Origin: Lysobacterales bacterium
GTDB lineage: Bacteria; Pseudomonadota; Gammaproteobacteria; Xanthomonadales; Rhodanobacteraceae
Direction: 5' to 3'
Assembly: GCA_015655335.1 (NCBI GenBank)
Contig: JAATFF010000076.1
Location: forward strand, 1 to 36,157
DNA length: 36,157 bases
The position numbers and the translations under genes are program-made. Below are positions 7,570 through 14,985 of this stretch, one piece after another (position 1 is the stretch's first letter; each line of letters opens with the position of its first letter). A model generated the notes under the pieces. The model worked only from the letters and a program-made list of their open reading frames with translations, did not search any database and had not been told where the DNA came from.

Positions 7570-8238
7570 ATGAACACGGCTAGGGTAAAGGGCAACGCGC
7601 TGGCTGCTTTGATCGCAATGGTCGCCTGGGTTGCCGTTCTGCTGCAGCTTTACCTGTCGCTGCGTTATGCCGCAGCCAGCGGCAAGAGCGTGAGTGAAGG
7701 CCTGGTCAATTATTTCAGTTTTTTCACCGTGCTGACTAATCTGCTGGTTTGCTTCGCCACGACCTTACCGTTGGTAGCGCCTGCCTCGGCGCTCGGTCGA
7801 TTCTTTGCACGACCTGTCGCGATCGGCTGGGTCGCTGCGAGCATTGCCTTTGTTGGCATCGCTTATTACTTGTTGTTACGCCATGTATGGGCACCGCAAG
7901 GTCTGCAACTGGTGTGTGACGCGCTGTTGCACTATGTCGTGCCAATTGCGTTTGTGATCTACAGCTTGGTCACACTGCGCGGTGTGGCGCTGCGCTGGAC
8001 GGCGCCGTTCTGGTGGTGTCTTTATCTGGCTGCGTATTTCGCTTATGTGTTGGGGCGCGGCGCGATTATCGGCACGTATCCTTACGGATTCATCGATGCG
8101 TCCAAGCTTGGCTATGCCATCACGTTGCGTAATGGCTGCTTTCTACTCGTGGCGTTTCTGGTGCTTGCGTATTTGCTGCTGCTGGTTTGGCGGGTGGGCG
8201 CGGCCAGCGTCAATCCACGCGACAAAACACGGCTTTGA
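7570..8238 (+). CDS. Pr6Pr family membrane protein
   Basis: A 222-residue integral inner-membrane protein with six hydrophobic segments, at about 10-32, 45-68, 82-103, 113-136, 146-165 and 187-207. The charged or aromatic motifs NYFSFFTVLTN, LRHVWAPQG and YPYGFID are typical of the Pr6Pr (FAR-17a/AIG1-like) family. A GGGAG ribosome binding site precedes the ATG by a few bases. Its biochemical role is not established. Its 3' end overlaps the convergent rRNA methyltransferase gene by 29 bases (8210-8238), so both C-termini are encoded by the same DNA on opposite strands. Confidence 0.85.
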   Translation: MNTARVKGNALAALIAMVAWVAVLLQLYLSLRYAAASGKSVSEGLVNYFSFFTVLTNLLVCFATTLPLVAPASALGRFFARPVAIGWVAASIAFVGIAYYLLLRHVWAPQGLQLVCDALLHYVVPIAFVIYSLVTLRGVALRWTAPFWWCLYLAAYFAYVLGRGAIIGTYPYGFIDASKLGYAITLRNGCFLLVAFLVLAYLLLLVWRVGAASVNPRDKTRL

Positions 8239-9382
8239 GGTAACGGCTTTCGGGTACGTCGGAGCGCACGGGATGGTCTGCACCTGCGCCGCGCACTTCC
8301 AGTACCTGAATCTCGCGTCCGGCGTTGAGCGACACGCGACGCAGCATTTCCAGGAAATCCGTTTCGCTTACCAACCCGGTGCATGAGCAGGTGAGCAGCA
8401 GGCCGCCGGGTGGAATCGCGTCCAGCGCCAGCCGGTTCATGGCGAAATATTTCTTCAGCGCATCGAGCACTTTGGTGCGGTCGCGGGTGAGTTTGGCCGG
8501 ATCGAGGATGACCGCGTCGTAGCGTTCGCCGTTGGCGACGGCCTGGCGTAGCCAATCGAAGATATCGGCTTGTTCGAAACGTGCCGCGACGTTGTTGGCG
8601 GCAGCGTTGGCGCGCGCGATCTCAAGGATTCCCGCATCCATGTCAACGCCGACGGCTTCGCGTGCGCCTGCAGCCATCGCATGCACCGCGAAACCACCGG
8701 CGTTGCAGCAAAGATCGAGTACGCGTCGGCCACGTGCGAGTTCGGCAAAGCGGCGGCGATTTTCGCGTTGGTCGGCGAAAAAGCCGGTCTTGTGACCGTA
8801 ACCCGGCGCGGCGTGAAAGCGCAGGCCGTGTTCGTGCACTTCCACCGGTGTGGGCGCATCCATCGCGCGGCAATCGAACGATTCCTGCTTCTGAACATGG
8901 CTTTCAGCGAACCAGTACAAGCGTGCGCCGGGGAATTGCCGCAGCAACGCGGCGTGAATCGCTTCGCGGAATTTCCACATGCCGGCGGCGAAATACTCGA
9001 TCACCAGGATGTCGGCGTAGCGATCGACGATCAGGCCGGAGAGCCCATCGCCTTCGCTATTGATCACGCGCCACGCGTCGGTGACGCTGTCGAGCTTCAG
9101 CAACTCGCGCCGCAGCGCGACGGCGCGGTCGATGCGCGCGCCAATCCATGCGGCGTCGATGGATTCGGTAGCGTCGGTGGTAAGCACGCGCAAAGCGATA
9201 CGCGCATGACCGTTCCAGAAGCCGCGCCCCACGAAACGGTATTTTGCATCCATCACATCCACCACGCTGCCCGGGGGAAGGCGTGTTTCGGGCTTATGGA
9301 CCTGCGCCGACCAAACCCACGGGTGGCCGGGGCTGCGATCGGATTTCAGGCGGATGACGGGTAGTTCGGCGGGCGTATTCAT
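8210..9382 (-). CDS. rlmI: Class I SAM-dependent rRNA methyltransferase, RlmI-like
   Basis: A 390-residue protein with an N-terminal PUA domain (about 1-75), a linking domain with GDGLSGLIVDRY, and a Rossmann methyltransferase domain. The SAM motif DLCCNAGGFAVHA begins at Asp223, the motif VILDPAK corresponds to DPPK in E. coli RlmI, and TCSCTG holds the expected catalytic Cys at 334. It should methylate C5 of a cytosine in 23S rRNA (C1962 in E. coli), although the exact target is inferred. I placed the start at the Met of NTPAELPV (9382). The frame is open another 69 codons upstream, but those encode the CCCTCTCC repeat and not protein of this family. Confidence 0.82.
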   Translation of the reverse strand: MNTPAELPVIRLKSDRSPGHPWVWSAQVHKPETRLPPGSVVDVMDAKYRFVGRGFWNGHARIALRVLTTDATESIDAAWIGARIDRAVALRRELLKLDSVTDAWRVINSEGDGLSGLIVDRYADILVIEYFAAGMWKFREAIHAALLRQFPGARLYWFAESHVQKQESFDCRAMDAPTPVEVHEHGLRFHAAPGYGHKTGFFADQRENRRRFAELARGRRVLDLCCNAGGFAVHAMAAGAREAVGVDMDAGILEIARANAAANNVAARFEQADIFDWLRQAVANGERYDAVILDPAKLTRDRTKVLDALKKYFAMNRLALDAIPPGGLLLTCSCTGLVSETDFLEMLRRVSLNAGREIQVLEVRGAGADHPVRSDVPESRYLKAVFCRVD

Positions 9383-9426
9383 CCGCCTATGATAACCGGG
9401 CATGAGCACGGCTCTTTGCATTCGCC

Positions 9427-9606
9427 TCCTCTCCCCTGCGGGGAGAGGATTGAGGCGAGGGGCAATCTCGCCACGGCCTGCATCGAAGCGACGCTGCGGG
9501 TCCTCATTTTTGCGAGGATGGCCCTCACCCCGGCCCTCTCCTCGCTCCTCGGAGCCGAGCACATCCATGTGCTCTCCCCGCGTCCCCAAAGGGAGAGGGA
9601 GTAAAA
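9427..9606. repeat. CCCTCTCC-type interspersed repeat, copy A
   Basis: About 180 bp between the 145-aa membrane protein and the methyltransferase gene. It has outer stems of the type CCTCTCCCC/GGGGAGAGG, a variable centre, then a right half almost identical to the copy inside uvrD: CCTCACCCC, CCTCTCCTCGCTCCTC, the 18-bp palindrome GAGCACATCCATGTGCTC (9557-9574), CTCTCCCCGCGT and GGAGTAAAAG. The methyltransferase frame stays open through it. The two copies differ mainly in the middle 60-80 bases. Confidence 0.85.
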
Positions 9607-9615
9607 GCCTGAATT

Positions 9616-10053
9616 TCAGCGCAATTTGAGGACCAGCCAGGACAGCAGGGCCAACAGATTCAAGCCCAGGCGCGAGACGGCCGGGCCGGCGAAGGCCAGC
9701 ACGAACCGTTCGCTGCCCAATTGCCAGCTCAATTCCGGCCGAGTGGGCAGATGCACCGCGGCGAACAGGTCGATGCAGGCGCCACAGTGCAAGGCGTAGC
9801 TGAAGATCGGCGTGGCAATCAACGGCAACTGCAGCAGCTGCGCGATGCTGGAAAAGCGAATGCCGCGCTCGCTGTTTTCCAGCAACAGCACGCCGGCGAC
9901 CAGCACGAAGGCATACAGCGCCAATTCAATCAGCCCGATCGCTGCCGTGCGCAACGGTCCGAATGCGAGCAGGCGCGGCAACACGATGGCCATGCCATAG
10001 AAGCCGCCGGCGACTTCCAGGATACCGATCAGGCGAAACAGGATTTGACGCAT
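9616..10053 (-). CDS. Small hypothetical membrane protein
   Basis: A 145-residue protein with about four hydrophobic segments (about 5-28, 34-58, 70-85 and 118-142). It has no motif I recognise. Residues HCGAC (near 89-93) contain two Cys in a predicted loop. A GGGGTG element lies just upstream of the ATG at 10053. It follows srkA on the same strand with a 25-base gap, so they may be co-transcribed. Function unknown. Confidence 0.7.
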   Translation of the reverse strand: MRQILFRLIGILEVAGGFYGMAIVLPRLLAFGPLRTAAIGLIELALYAFVLVAGVLLLENSERGIRFSSIAQLLQLPLIATPIFSYALHCGACIDLFAAVHLPTRPELSWQLGSERFVLAFAGPAVSRLGLNLLALLSWLVLKLR

Positions 10054-10078
10054 TCAACACCCCACAAAAAAAGAAAAA

Positions 10079-11026
10079 TCATTCGAGTTCGTCGGCCTGT
10101 TCATGCAGGTCCGTGATGTGCTGGTCCCACCAGCGCGCTTCGGCGGCGAACGGGAACGCAGCTGGGAAGGCCGGATCTTGCCAGCGCGCTGCGATCCAAC
10201 CCGCATAATGCACTTGTCGCATGGCGCGTAGCGCGGGGACGAGCGCAAGTTCTGCGTGATCGAAGTCACGCATCGAGCCATAGCCTTCCAGCAATGCCTC
10301 CATGGCGCGTTCGTCGTGGGCCAGCATCCACAGATCTTGCACCGCCGGACCGGTGCGCGCGTCATCGAGATCGACGAAATGCGGGCCTGCATCGGTCCAC
10401 AACACATTGCCCGGATGGCAATCGCCATGCAGGCGCAATGTTCGCACCGGACCGACGGCTTCGAAACGCGCTGTCACGGCGCGATCCACACGTTCGACCG
10501 CAGCACGATAGCGATCGGTAAGCGAGTTGGGAAACAGATCCGAGGCAAGCACCGCGCGCATCGGTTTGACGATCAGTGTCTCGCGATCCAGCTTTTCGCG
10601 ATGCGCGAATGTAGAGCGCGCGCCGACGCTATGTATGCGTGCGATCAGACGGCCCAGCCACTCCAGCTTATCGGTGGATTCGAGCGATGGCGCACGGCCG
10701 CCGTGCCGTGGCGACAGCGCGTAGCGGTATCCGTCGTGATGCAGCAGCGTGCGTCCACTGAACGCAAGCGGTGCGACGACGGGAAGCTCCGCATCGGCCA
10801 GTTCCTGCGCAAAAGCGTGTTCTTCCAGAATCGCCGCATCGCTCCATCGACCCGGCCGATAGAACTTGGCGATCACCGGCGCAGCATCTTCAAGGCCCAC
10901 CTGCCAGACGCGGTTTTCATAGCTGTTGAGCGCAAGCAGGCGACCGTCAGGCCACAGGCCGCAGGCGGTGATGGCATCCAGCACGAGGTCGGGCGTGAGC
11001 CGTGCGTAAGGCGTTTCGTTAGACAT
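10079..11026 (-). CDS. srkA: Stress response serine/threonine kinase SrkA (YihE)
   Basis: A 315-residue cytosolic kinase of the aminoglycoside/choline-kinase fold, similar in length to E. coli SrkA (328). The N-terminal lobe has NSYENRVWQVGLED and the ATP-binding lysine in IAKFYRPGRW. The catalytic loop is RLHGDCHPGNVLW and the metal-binding motif is FVDLDDA, with both Asp present. In E. coli it counteracts stress-induced death, linked to the Cpx response; that role is carried over from the family. It lies 33 bases downstream of the thioesterase gene on the same strand, suggesting an operon. Confidence 0.88.
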   Translation of the reverse strand: MSNETPYARLTPDLVLDAITACGLWPDGRLLALNSYENRVWQVGLEDAAPVIAKFYRPGRWSDAAILEEHAFAQELADAELPVVAPLAFSGRTLLHHDGYRYALSPRHGGRAPSLESTDKLEWLGRLIARIHSVGARSTFAHREKLDRETLIVKPMRAVLASDLFPNSLTDRYRAAVERVDRAVTARFEAVGPVRTLRLHGDCHPGNVLWTDAGPHFVDLDDARTGPAVQDLWMLAHDERAMEALLEGYGSMRDFDHAELALVPALRAMRQVHYAGWIAARWQDPAFPAAFPFAAEARWWDQHITDLHEQADELE

Positions 11027-11059
11027 CGAGACGCGGCACGCACGCCGTGGTCAGGGGCA

Positions 11060-11500
11060 TCAGCGCGCACCTACCGCGGTCGCCGGCACCACGGCCATCG
11101 TCAGGCGCGAGATGCATACCAGTTTGCCGGCTTCATCTTCGATGCGAATTTCCCATACCTGCGTCGAGCGGCCGATATGCAGCGGGCGTGCGGTACCAGT
11201 TACCGTGCCGCTGAGCACGCCGCGCACGTGGTTGGCGTTGATATCCAACCCCACCGCGCGTTCCTTGCTTGCATCGAGCGTCAGCATGGCCGCGCTGCTG
11301 CCAAGCGTTTCGGCCAGCGCCACCGATGCGCCACCATGCAAAAGGCCATACGGCTGGTGTGTGCGTCGATCCACCGGCATCGTGCCCTGCAGCCAGTCGT
11401 CGCCGATGGCGGTCATGCGGATGCCGAGGGCTTCCATCAGCGTGTTGGCGCTCCAACTGTTGAGGCGGGCGAGGTCGGTGTCCTGTTTCCAGATCGGCAT
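11060..11500 (-). CDS. Hotdog-fold thioesterase (YdiI/MenI-like)
   Basis: A 146-residue acyl-CoA thioesterase. It aligns along its length with E. coli YdiI: MPIWKQ at the start, MPVDRRTHQPYGLLHGGASV, the catalytic Glu in LAET, VGLDINANHVR and the WEIRIEDEAGKLVC strand. E. coli YdiI hydrolyses 1,4-dihydroxy-2-naphthoyl-CoA; since no menaquinone genes are nearby, the natural substrate is open. I chose the Met at 11500 because its MPIWK matches the family N-terminus; a second in-frame Met lies six codons upstream (11518). It is divergent from the ferredoxin-reductase gene. Confidence 0.88.
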   Translation of the reverse strand: MPIWKQDTDLARLNSWSANTLMEALGIRMTAIGDDWLQGTMPVDRRTHQPYGLLHGGASVALAETLGSSAAMLTLDASKERAVGLDINANHVRGVLSGTVTGTARPLHIGRSTQVWEIRIEDEAGKLVCISRLTMAVVPATAVGAR

Positions 11501-11556
11501 GTGTTGATACTCGTGCAATAAGCCCGCATTGTCCGCCTACTACCCTAGCGGCGACA

Positions 11557-12624
11557 ATGCGCCCTGTGTTTACCGTCACTCTCCATAGCTCCGGCCGCCG
11601 TTTCGACGTCTTGCCTGGCGAAACCGTGCTGGAAGCGGCGCAGCGCGCCGGCATTGCGCTGCCCTATTCGTGCCGCGCGGGTGTGTGCGGGAGCTGCAAG
11701 GCCATCTTGATCGAAGGCCGCTGCGACTATCCACGCAATCCGCCCACCGCGCTGGATGTGCATGATCGTGCGCATCACGCCGTACTGCTGTGCCAGGCCG
11801 TGCCGGCTAGCGATCTGGTCGTGGGAGCGCGCGAAGTGACGTCGGTCGAGGATGTGGCGCGTCGACAGCTCGACGCGCAGGTGAGCCGCAAGTGGCAGCT
11901 CGCGCCAGACGTGATCGGGCTGCATTTGCAACCTGCGCTGGGCGAGCTGCGCTTGAACTGGCTGCCCGGGCAATACCTCGACGTGCTGCCGGACGAAAAT
12001 CGCCGCCGTCCGTTTTCCATTGCGAACGGGCCGCAAGCCGATGGTGTGATCGAGTTGCACGTTCGCCATGTCGCCGGCGGTGGTTTCACCTCATGGGTGA
12101 GCGACGTGCTGAAAGAGGGCGATACGTTGCGCATCGAGGGCCCGCTTGGCACGTTCGTGCCGCGCGAAGATTCGGAGCGGCCGATGGTGTTCATGGCGGG
12201 CGGCACCGGTTTTGCGCCGGTGAAGGCGATCCTCGAACACTTCCTGGCGTTGGGAACGCGCCGCCCCATCGACGTCTATTGGGGCGCGCGCAATGCAGCG
12301 GATCTTTATCTGCGTCCCCTTGCCGAACAATGGGCCGCCGCGGCGCCAAACCTGCATTTTCACGCGGTGCTGTCCGATCCAGAGCAGGCGCGCATCGCCG
12401 GGATGCGCGCGGGGCTGGTGCATGAAGCGGTGCTGGAAGACCACCCGGATCTTTCCGGCCACGACGTCTACATGAGCGGACCACCGGCGATGATCGACGC
12501 CGGGCACAAGCTATTCCTCGACGCGGGCTTGCCGGAAGATCGGCTTTATTACGACTCGTTCGATTACGCGCCGGATGTATTGGCGCAGATTCTTGCTGCC
12601 CGCGCCGGCATCAACGAAGCCTGA
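11557..12624 (+). CDS. 2Fe-2S ferredoxin/FAD/NAD(P) oxidoreductase (AscD/CDP-6-deoxyglucoseen reductase-like)
   Basis: A 355-residue one-component electron transferase. Residues 1-95 form a plant-type ferredoxin with cluster ligands Cys39, Cys44, Cys47 and Cys79. Residues about 105-205 form the FAD domain with RRPFSIAN. Residues about 210-345 form the NAD(P) domain with MAGGTGFAPVKAI, and VYMSGPPAMID near the end. Such proteins reduce a partner oxygenase or dehydratase; annotation as CDP-6-deoxy-delta-3,4-glucoseen reductase is common but rarely tested, and no partner is adjacent. Its stop codon abuts that of the convergent rhodanese gene, making a TGATCA palindrome at 12622-12627. Confidence 0.85.
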   Translation: MRPVFTVTLHSSGRRFDVLPGETVLEAAQRAGIALPYSCRAGVCGSCKAILIEGRCDYPRNPPTALDVHDRAHHAVLLCQAVPASDLVVGAREVTSVEDVARRQLDAQVSRKWQLAPDVIGLHLQPALGELRLNWLPGQYLDVLPDENRRRPFSIANGPQADGVIELHVRHVAGGGFTSWVSDVLKEGDTLRIEGPLGTFVPREDSERPMVFMAGGTGFAPVKAILEHFLALGTRRPIDVYWGARNAADLYLRPLAEQWAAAAPNLHFHAVLSDPEQARIAGMRAGLVHEAVLEDHPDLSGHDVYMSGPPAMIDAGHKLFLDAGLPEDRLYYDSFDYAPDVLAQILAARAGINEA

Positions 12625-13068
12625 TCAGTTCTTGCCTTTGGCGACAGGCAGCTGCGCCTGCTGCCACGCCAGCACGCCGCCGCCCAAGGTGTAGACGCGG
12701 GTGAAGCCGGCTTTGATCAGTCGCTGGGCGGCGCCGTCAGAAGTGCGGCCGTCCTTGTCCATCACCACCACCGGCAGTTCGCGCGCCTTGGCGAGGTCTT
12801 TGTTTTCCGGGTCGAACTGGCTCGTCACCACGTTCTTGGCGCCTGGCACATGCATCTTTTCGAAATCGGCGATCGCGGACAGGTCGATCAACAGCGGCGT
12901 ATCGCGATTGATCAGCTGGGTCAGGCCGGCTGGCGTCAGTTCGGTGTACTTGCGCAGCAACACCATCAGCTGCGTGACGATCAGCGCGATCACCAGAGCC
13001 ACGAACAGCAAGGACAGCGCGAGATGGTTGCCCACGAACTGGGGCAGCTTGTGCAGAAAATCGTTCAT
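12625..13068 (-). CDS. Membrane-anchored rhodanese-like protein (YibN-like), no catalytic Cys
   Basis: A 147-residue protein with one N-terminal membrane segment (about 14-37) and a rhodanese domain (about 48-140). The active-site loop, normally CxxGxRS, reads DKDGRTS at 104-110, so the persulfide-forming Cys is Asp. Thiosulfate sulfurtransferase activity is therefore unlikely, as in E. coli YibN, whose loop also lacks Cys at this site. A structural or scaffold role at the inner membrane is more likely. It is convergent with the ferredoxin-reductase gene with no gap. Confidence 0.85.
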   Translation of the reverse strand: MNDFLHKLPQFVGNHLALSLLFVALVIALIVTQLMVLLRKYTELTPAGLTQLINRDTPLLIDLSAIADFEKMHVPGAKNVVTSQFDPENKDLAKARELPVVVMDKDGRTSDGAAQRLIKAGFTRVYTLGGGVLAWQQAQLPVAKGKN

Positions 13069-13155
13069 GGCTATCCACGGGCGCGGGCGGACCGCGCGGT
13101 TGCAGGTAAACGACGGATTATAGCCCTAGGGCTGCATCGGAAGCGGATCCGGCGC

Positions 13156-13575
13156 CTAGTTGGTTCCCTGGGTGATATCCGGCAACCCGCTTTCCAGCCA
13201 CCAGTGGTTCTTCTCGGCGTCGTAATGCCACAGCTGGTGGTCGACGATGGTGCGCGCCGTCTGGGTATGGACGTTGGTCAGGGTGATCTGGACGATCTGG
13301 CGAACCTCGTTTTCGCCAGCGGGGATCGCACCGTTGCCGTCGTCATAGCCGCTGACTTGGACTTGCTTGAAGCGCTCGCGTTCCAGATCGGTCGGCGGAT
13401 GCGTATCGCGCACTTTGGGATCGACGAACTGCTGGGCGGCCTCGAAACCATCCCAACGTACTGCGTTAGCGTACTCGAGCAGGGTGTGGCTGAGCGCGTC
13501 GCTGCGCTTGTCGGTGGCACAGCCAGATAGCAGCAGCGCGGTCGAAAGCAGAATCGGGCCAACGATACGACGCAT
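13156..13575 (-). CDS. Putative lipoprotein
   Basis: A 139-residue lipoprotein. The signal peptide ends in the lipobox LLSGC, so it should be lipidated at Cys19. The mature part has a charged, mostly beta C-terminal domain with VRQIVQITLTN and a LWHYDAEKNHWWLESGLP ending. I chose the ATG at 13575 because GGAGG lies eight bases upstream of it. An in-frame TTG at 13581 is only two bases from that site, too close. No family assignment is possible from reading alone. Confidence 0.8.
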   Translation of the reverse strand: MRRIVGPILLSTALLLSGCATDKRSDALSHTLLEYANAVRWDGFEAAQQFVDPKVRDTHPPTDLERERFKQVQVSGYDDGNGAIPAGENEVRQIVQITLTNVHTQTARTIVDHQLWHYDAEKNHWWLESGLPDITQGTN

Positions 13576-13604
13576 GGGCAATGCCTCCCCTTAATAAAGA
13601 CGGT

Positions 13605-14087
13605 CTATTCTGCCGGAGTGCCGCGGCGCTTCGCCACGAACTGTGCCGCAAGTGTAGCGGCAGGTTTGCCCTCCTCACCGGGTACCTGGCAAGTCACGGC
13701 GATGCGTGCACGGCCGCGAGCGGCCAGCGTGGCGAAAAACGTGGCCCAGTCCGCCTCCGCAGCCCGCTGCGCTTCGGCCGCGAAATCGTTCCAGACGGGG
13801 CTGAGGTAGCGAACCGTGGATTCGCCCACATAGACGTCGCAATCCTCGCCACGTTGACGCAGCGCCAGTTCGACCAAACCCCAGCCGGTCAACGTCATCA
13901 GGCTTACCAGGCTGCCGCCGAAGGCACAGCCTTTATCGTTGACGTTGGGTGCCAGCGGGCTGGTCAGGCGAAGCCGTTCGCCGTCGTAATCGCCCAGTTC
14001 GAGCGCCATCGCGCGCGCCAGTGGAATGCCTTCATGGATAAAGGCTACCAATGCCTGGGCAGCGACCTGCGGATCCTGCTTGTTCAT
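13605..14087 (-). CDS. YiiD C-terminal-type hotdog thioesterase
   Basis: A 160-residue protein matching the YiiD C-terminal (thioesterase-like) domain: EGIPLARAMAL near the start, LAPNVNDKGCAFGGSLVSLM as the central helix region, and the beta strands VYVGESTVRYLSPV and RARIAVTCQV. The family is related to acyl-CoA/acyl-ACP thioesterases of the hotdog fold. The substrate is unknown. It is divergent from hemD, and a perfect AGTGTAG-N3-CTACACT palindrome lies between them. Confidence 0.82.
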   Translation of the reverse strand: MNKQDPQVAAQALVAFIHEGIPLARAMALELGDYDGERLRLTSPLAPNVNDKGCAFGGSLVSLMTLTGWGLVELALRQRGEDCDVYVGESTVRYLSPVWNDFAAEAQRAAEADWATFFATLAARGRARIAVTCQVPGEEGKPAATLAAQFVAKRRGTPAE

Positions 14088-14117
14088 CGAACGTCGTCAT
14101 AGGGGAATGGGGGCGAC

Positions 14118-14134
14118 AGTGTAGACGCTACACT
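14118..14134. promoter_or_regulatory. Palindromic operator candidate between the thioesterase gene and hemD
   Basis: AGTGTAGACGCTACACT is a 7-bp perfect inverted repeat with a 3-bp spacer, located 31 bp before the thioesterase start and 18 bp before the proposed hemD start. Its position in a 64-bp divergent gap suggests a repressor site for both genes. The regulator is unknown. Confidence 0.4.
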
Positions 14135-14151
14135 CGGCGCTTCACTCAGTC

Positions 14152-14976
14152 TTGGTGGAATCAGGCGTGAGCGGGCAGTTTCCACAACAAGATCGTCCCC
14201 TGGCCGGCTGCACGATCGTGATCACTCGCCCAGCGGGCACGGGCGCAACACTGGCGCGCCACGTCAGGGCGTGCGGCGGCATACCGCTGTTGCTGCCGGG
14301 GTTGTCCTTGCGCGCGGTGTCCGATTCGAAGGCAGCGCGTGAGCAATGGCAGGAAGCACAGCGCGGCGACGTGCTGATCTTCACCAGTCCAGTCGCCGTG
14401 CGTTATGCGGCAGCGCTGTCGCCGCCCGCAACGCGGGCAATGATTATCGCCGTCGGACAAGGGACGGCACGCGCGCTGCGTCGCCTCGGGATCGACGATG
14501 TCCAGGTTCCGTCGCTACGGCAAGACAGCGAAGGTCTGCTGGATTTGCCGTCGCTGCAACAACCGCAGGGTCGACGCGTCGCCCTGATCACCGCGCTGGA
14601 CGGACGCGGGTTGTTGCAGGAACAACTCATCGCGCGTGGTGCTTTGCTGCGCGAGGTCCATGTCTATCGCCGGGTTGCGCCGCGACTCGGCGCGCATCAC
14701 ATCGACGCCGTACAACATATGTCGAACACAGCCTGCGTGCTTCTTTCGAGTGCCGAAGCCATGCACCATCTGCTGGCATTGTTGCCGCCTGCGGCGCGAC
14801 AGCGGCTATGCGACGCCCGCGTGGTCGCAAGCAGCGACCGGATCGCCGGACAGGCCCGGGAAAGCGGTTTTTCGCGGGTTTACGTTGCCCAATCGGCGGC
14901 TCCGGCCGACCTCGTGGCCCGTGCGTGCGACGTCTGTTCACACCCACGCCACGAAGCGGGGCGCCCAGGCTGTTAG
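14152..14976 (+). CDS. hemD: Uroporphyrinogen-III synthase
   Basis: A 274-residue cytosolic enzyme that closes hydroxymethylbilane into uroporphyrinogen III in haem synthesis. It shows the two-domain HemD pattern: VITRPAGTG at the N-terminus, DVLIFTSPVAVRYA, and IIAVGQGTARAL of domain one; VALITALDGRGLL and VLLSSAEAMHHLL of domain two; then VVASSDRIAGQAR near the C-terminus. The frame begins at TTG 14152; GTG at 14155 or 14167 are equally plausible starts because no ribosome binding site is visible. hemC, often just upstream, is absent; hemX and hemY follow. Confidence 0.88.
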   Translation: MVESGVSGQFPQQDRPLAGCTIVITRPAGTGATLARHVRACGGIPLLLPGLSLRAVSDSKAAREQWQEAQRGDVLIFTSPVAVRYAAALSPPATRAMIIAVGQGTARALRRLGIDDVQVPSLRQDSEGLLDLPSLQQPQGRRVALITALDGRGLLQEQLIARGALLREVHVYRRVAPRLGAHHIDAVQHMSNTACVLLSSAEAMHHLLALLPPAARQRLCDARVVASSDRIAGQARESGFSRVYVAQSAAPADLVARACDVCSHPRHEAGRPGC

Positions 14977-14985
14977 CATGCGCGC

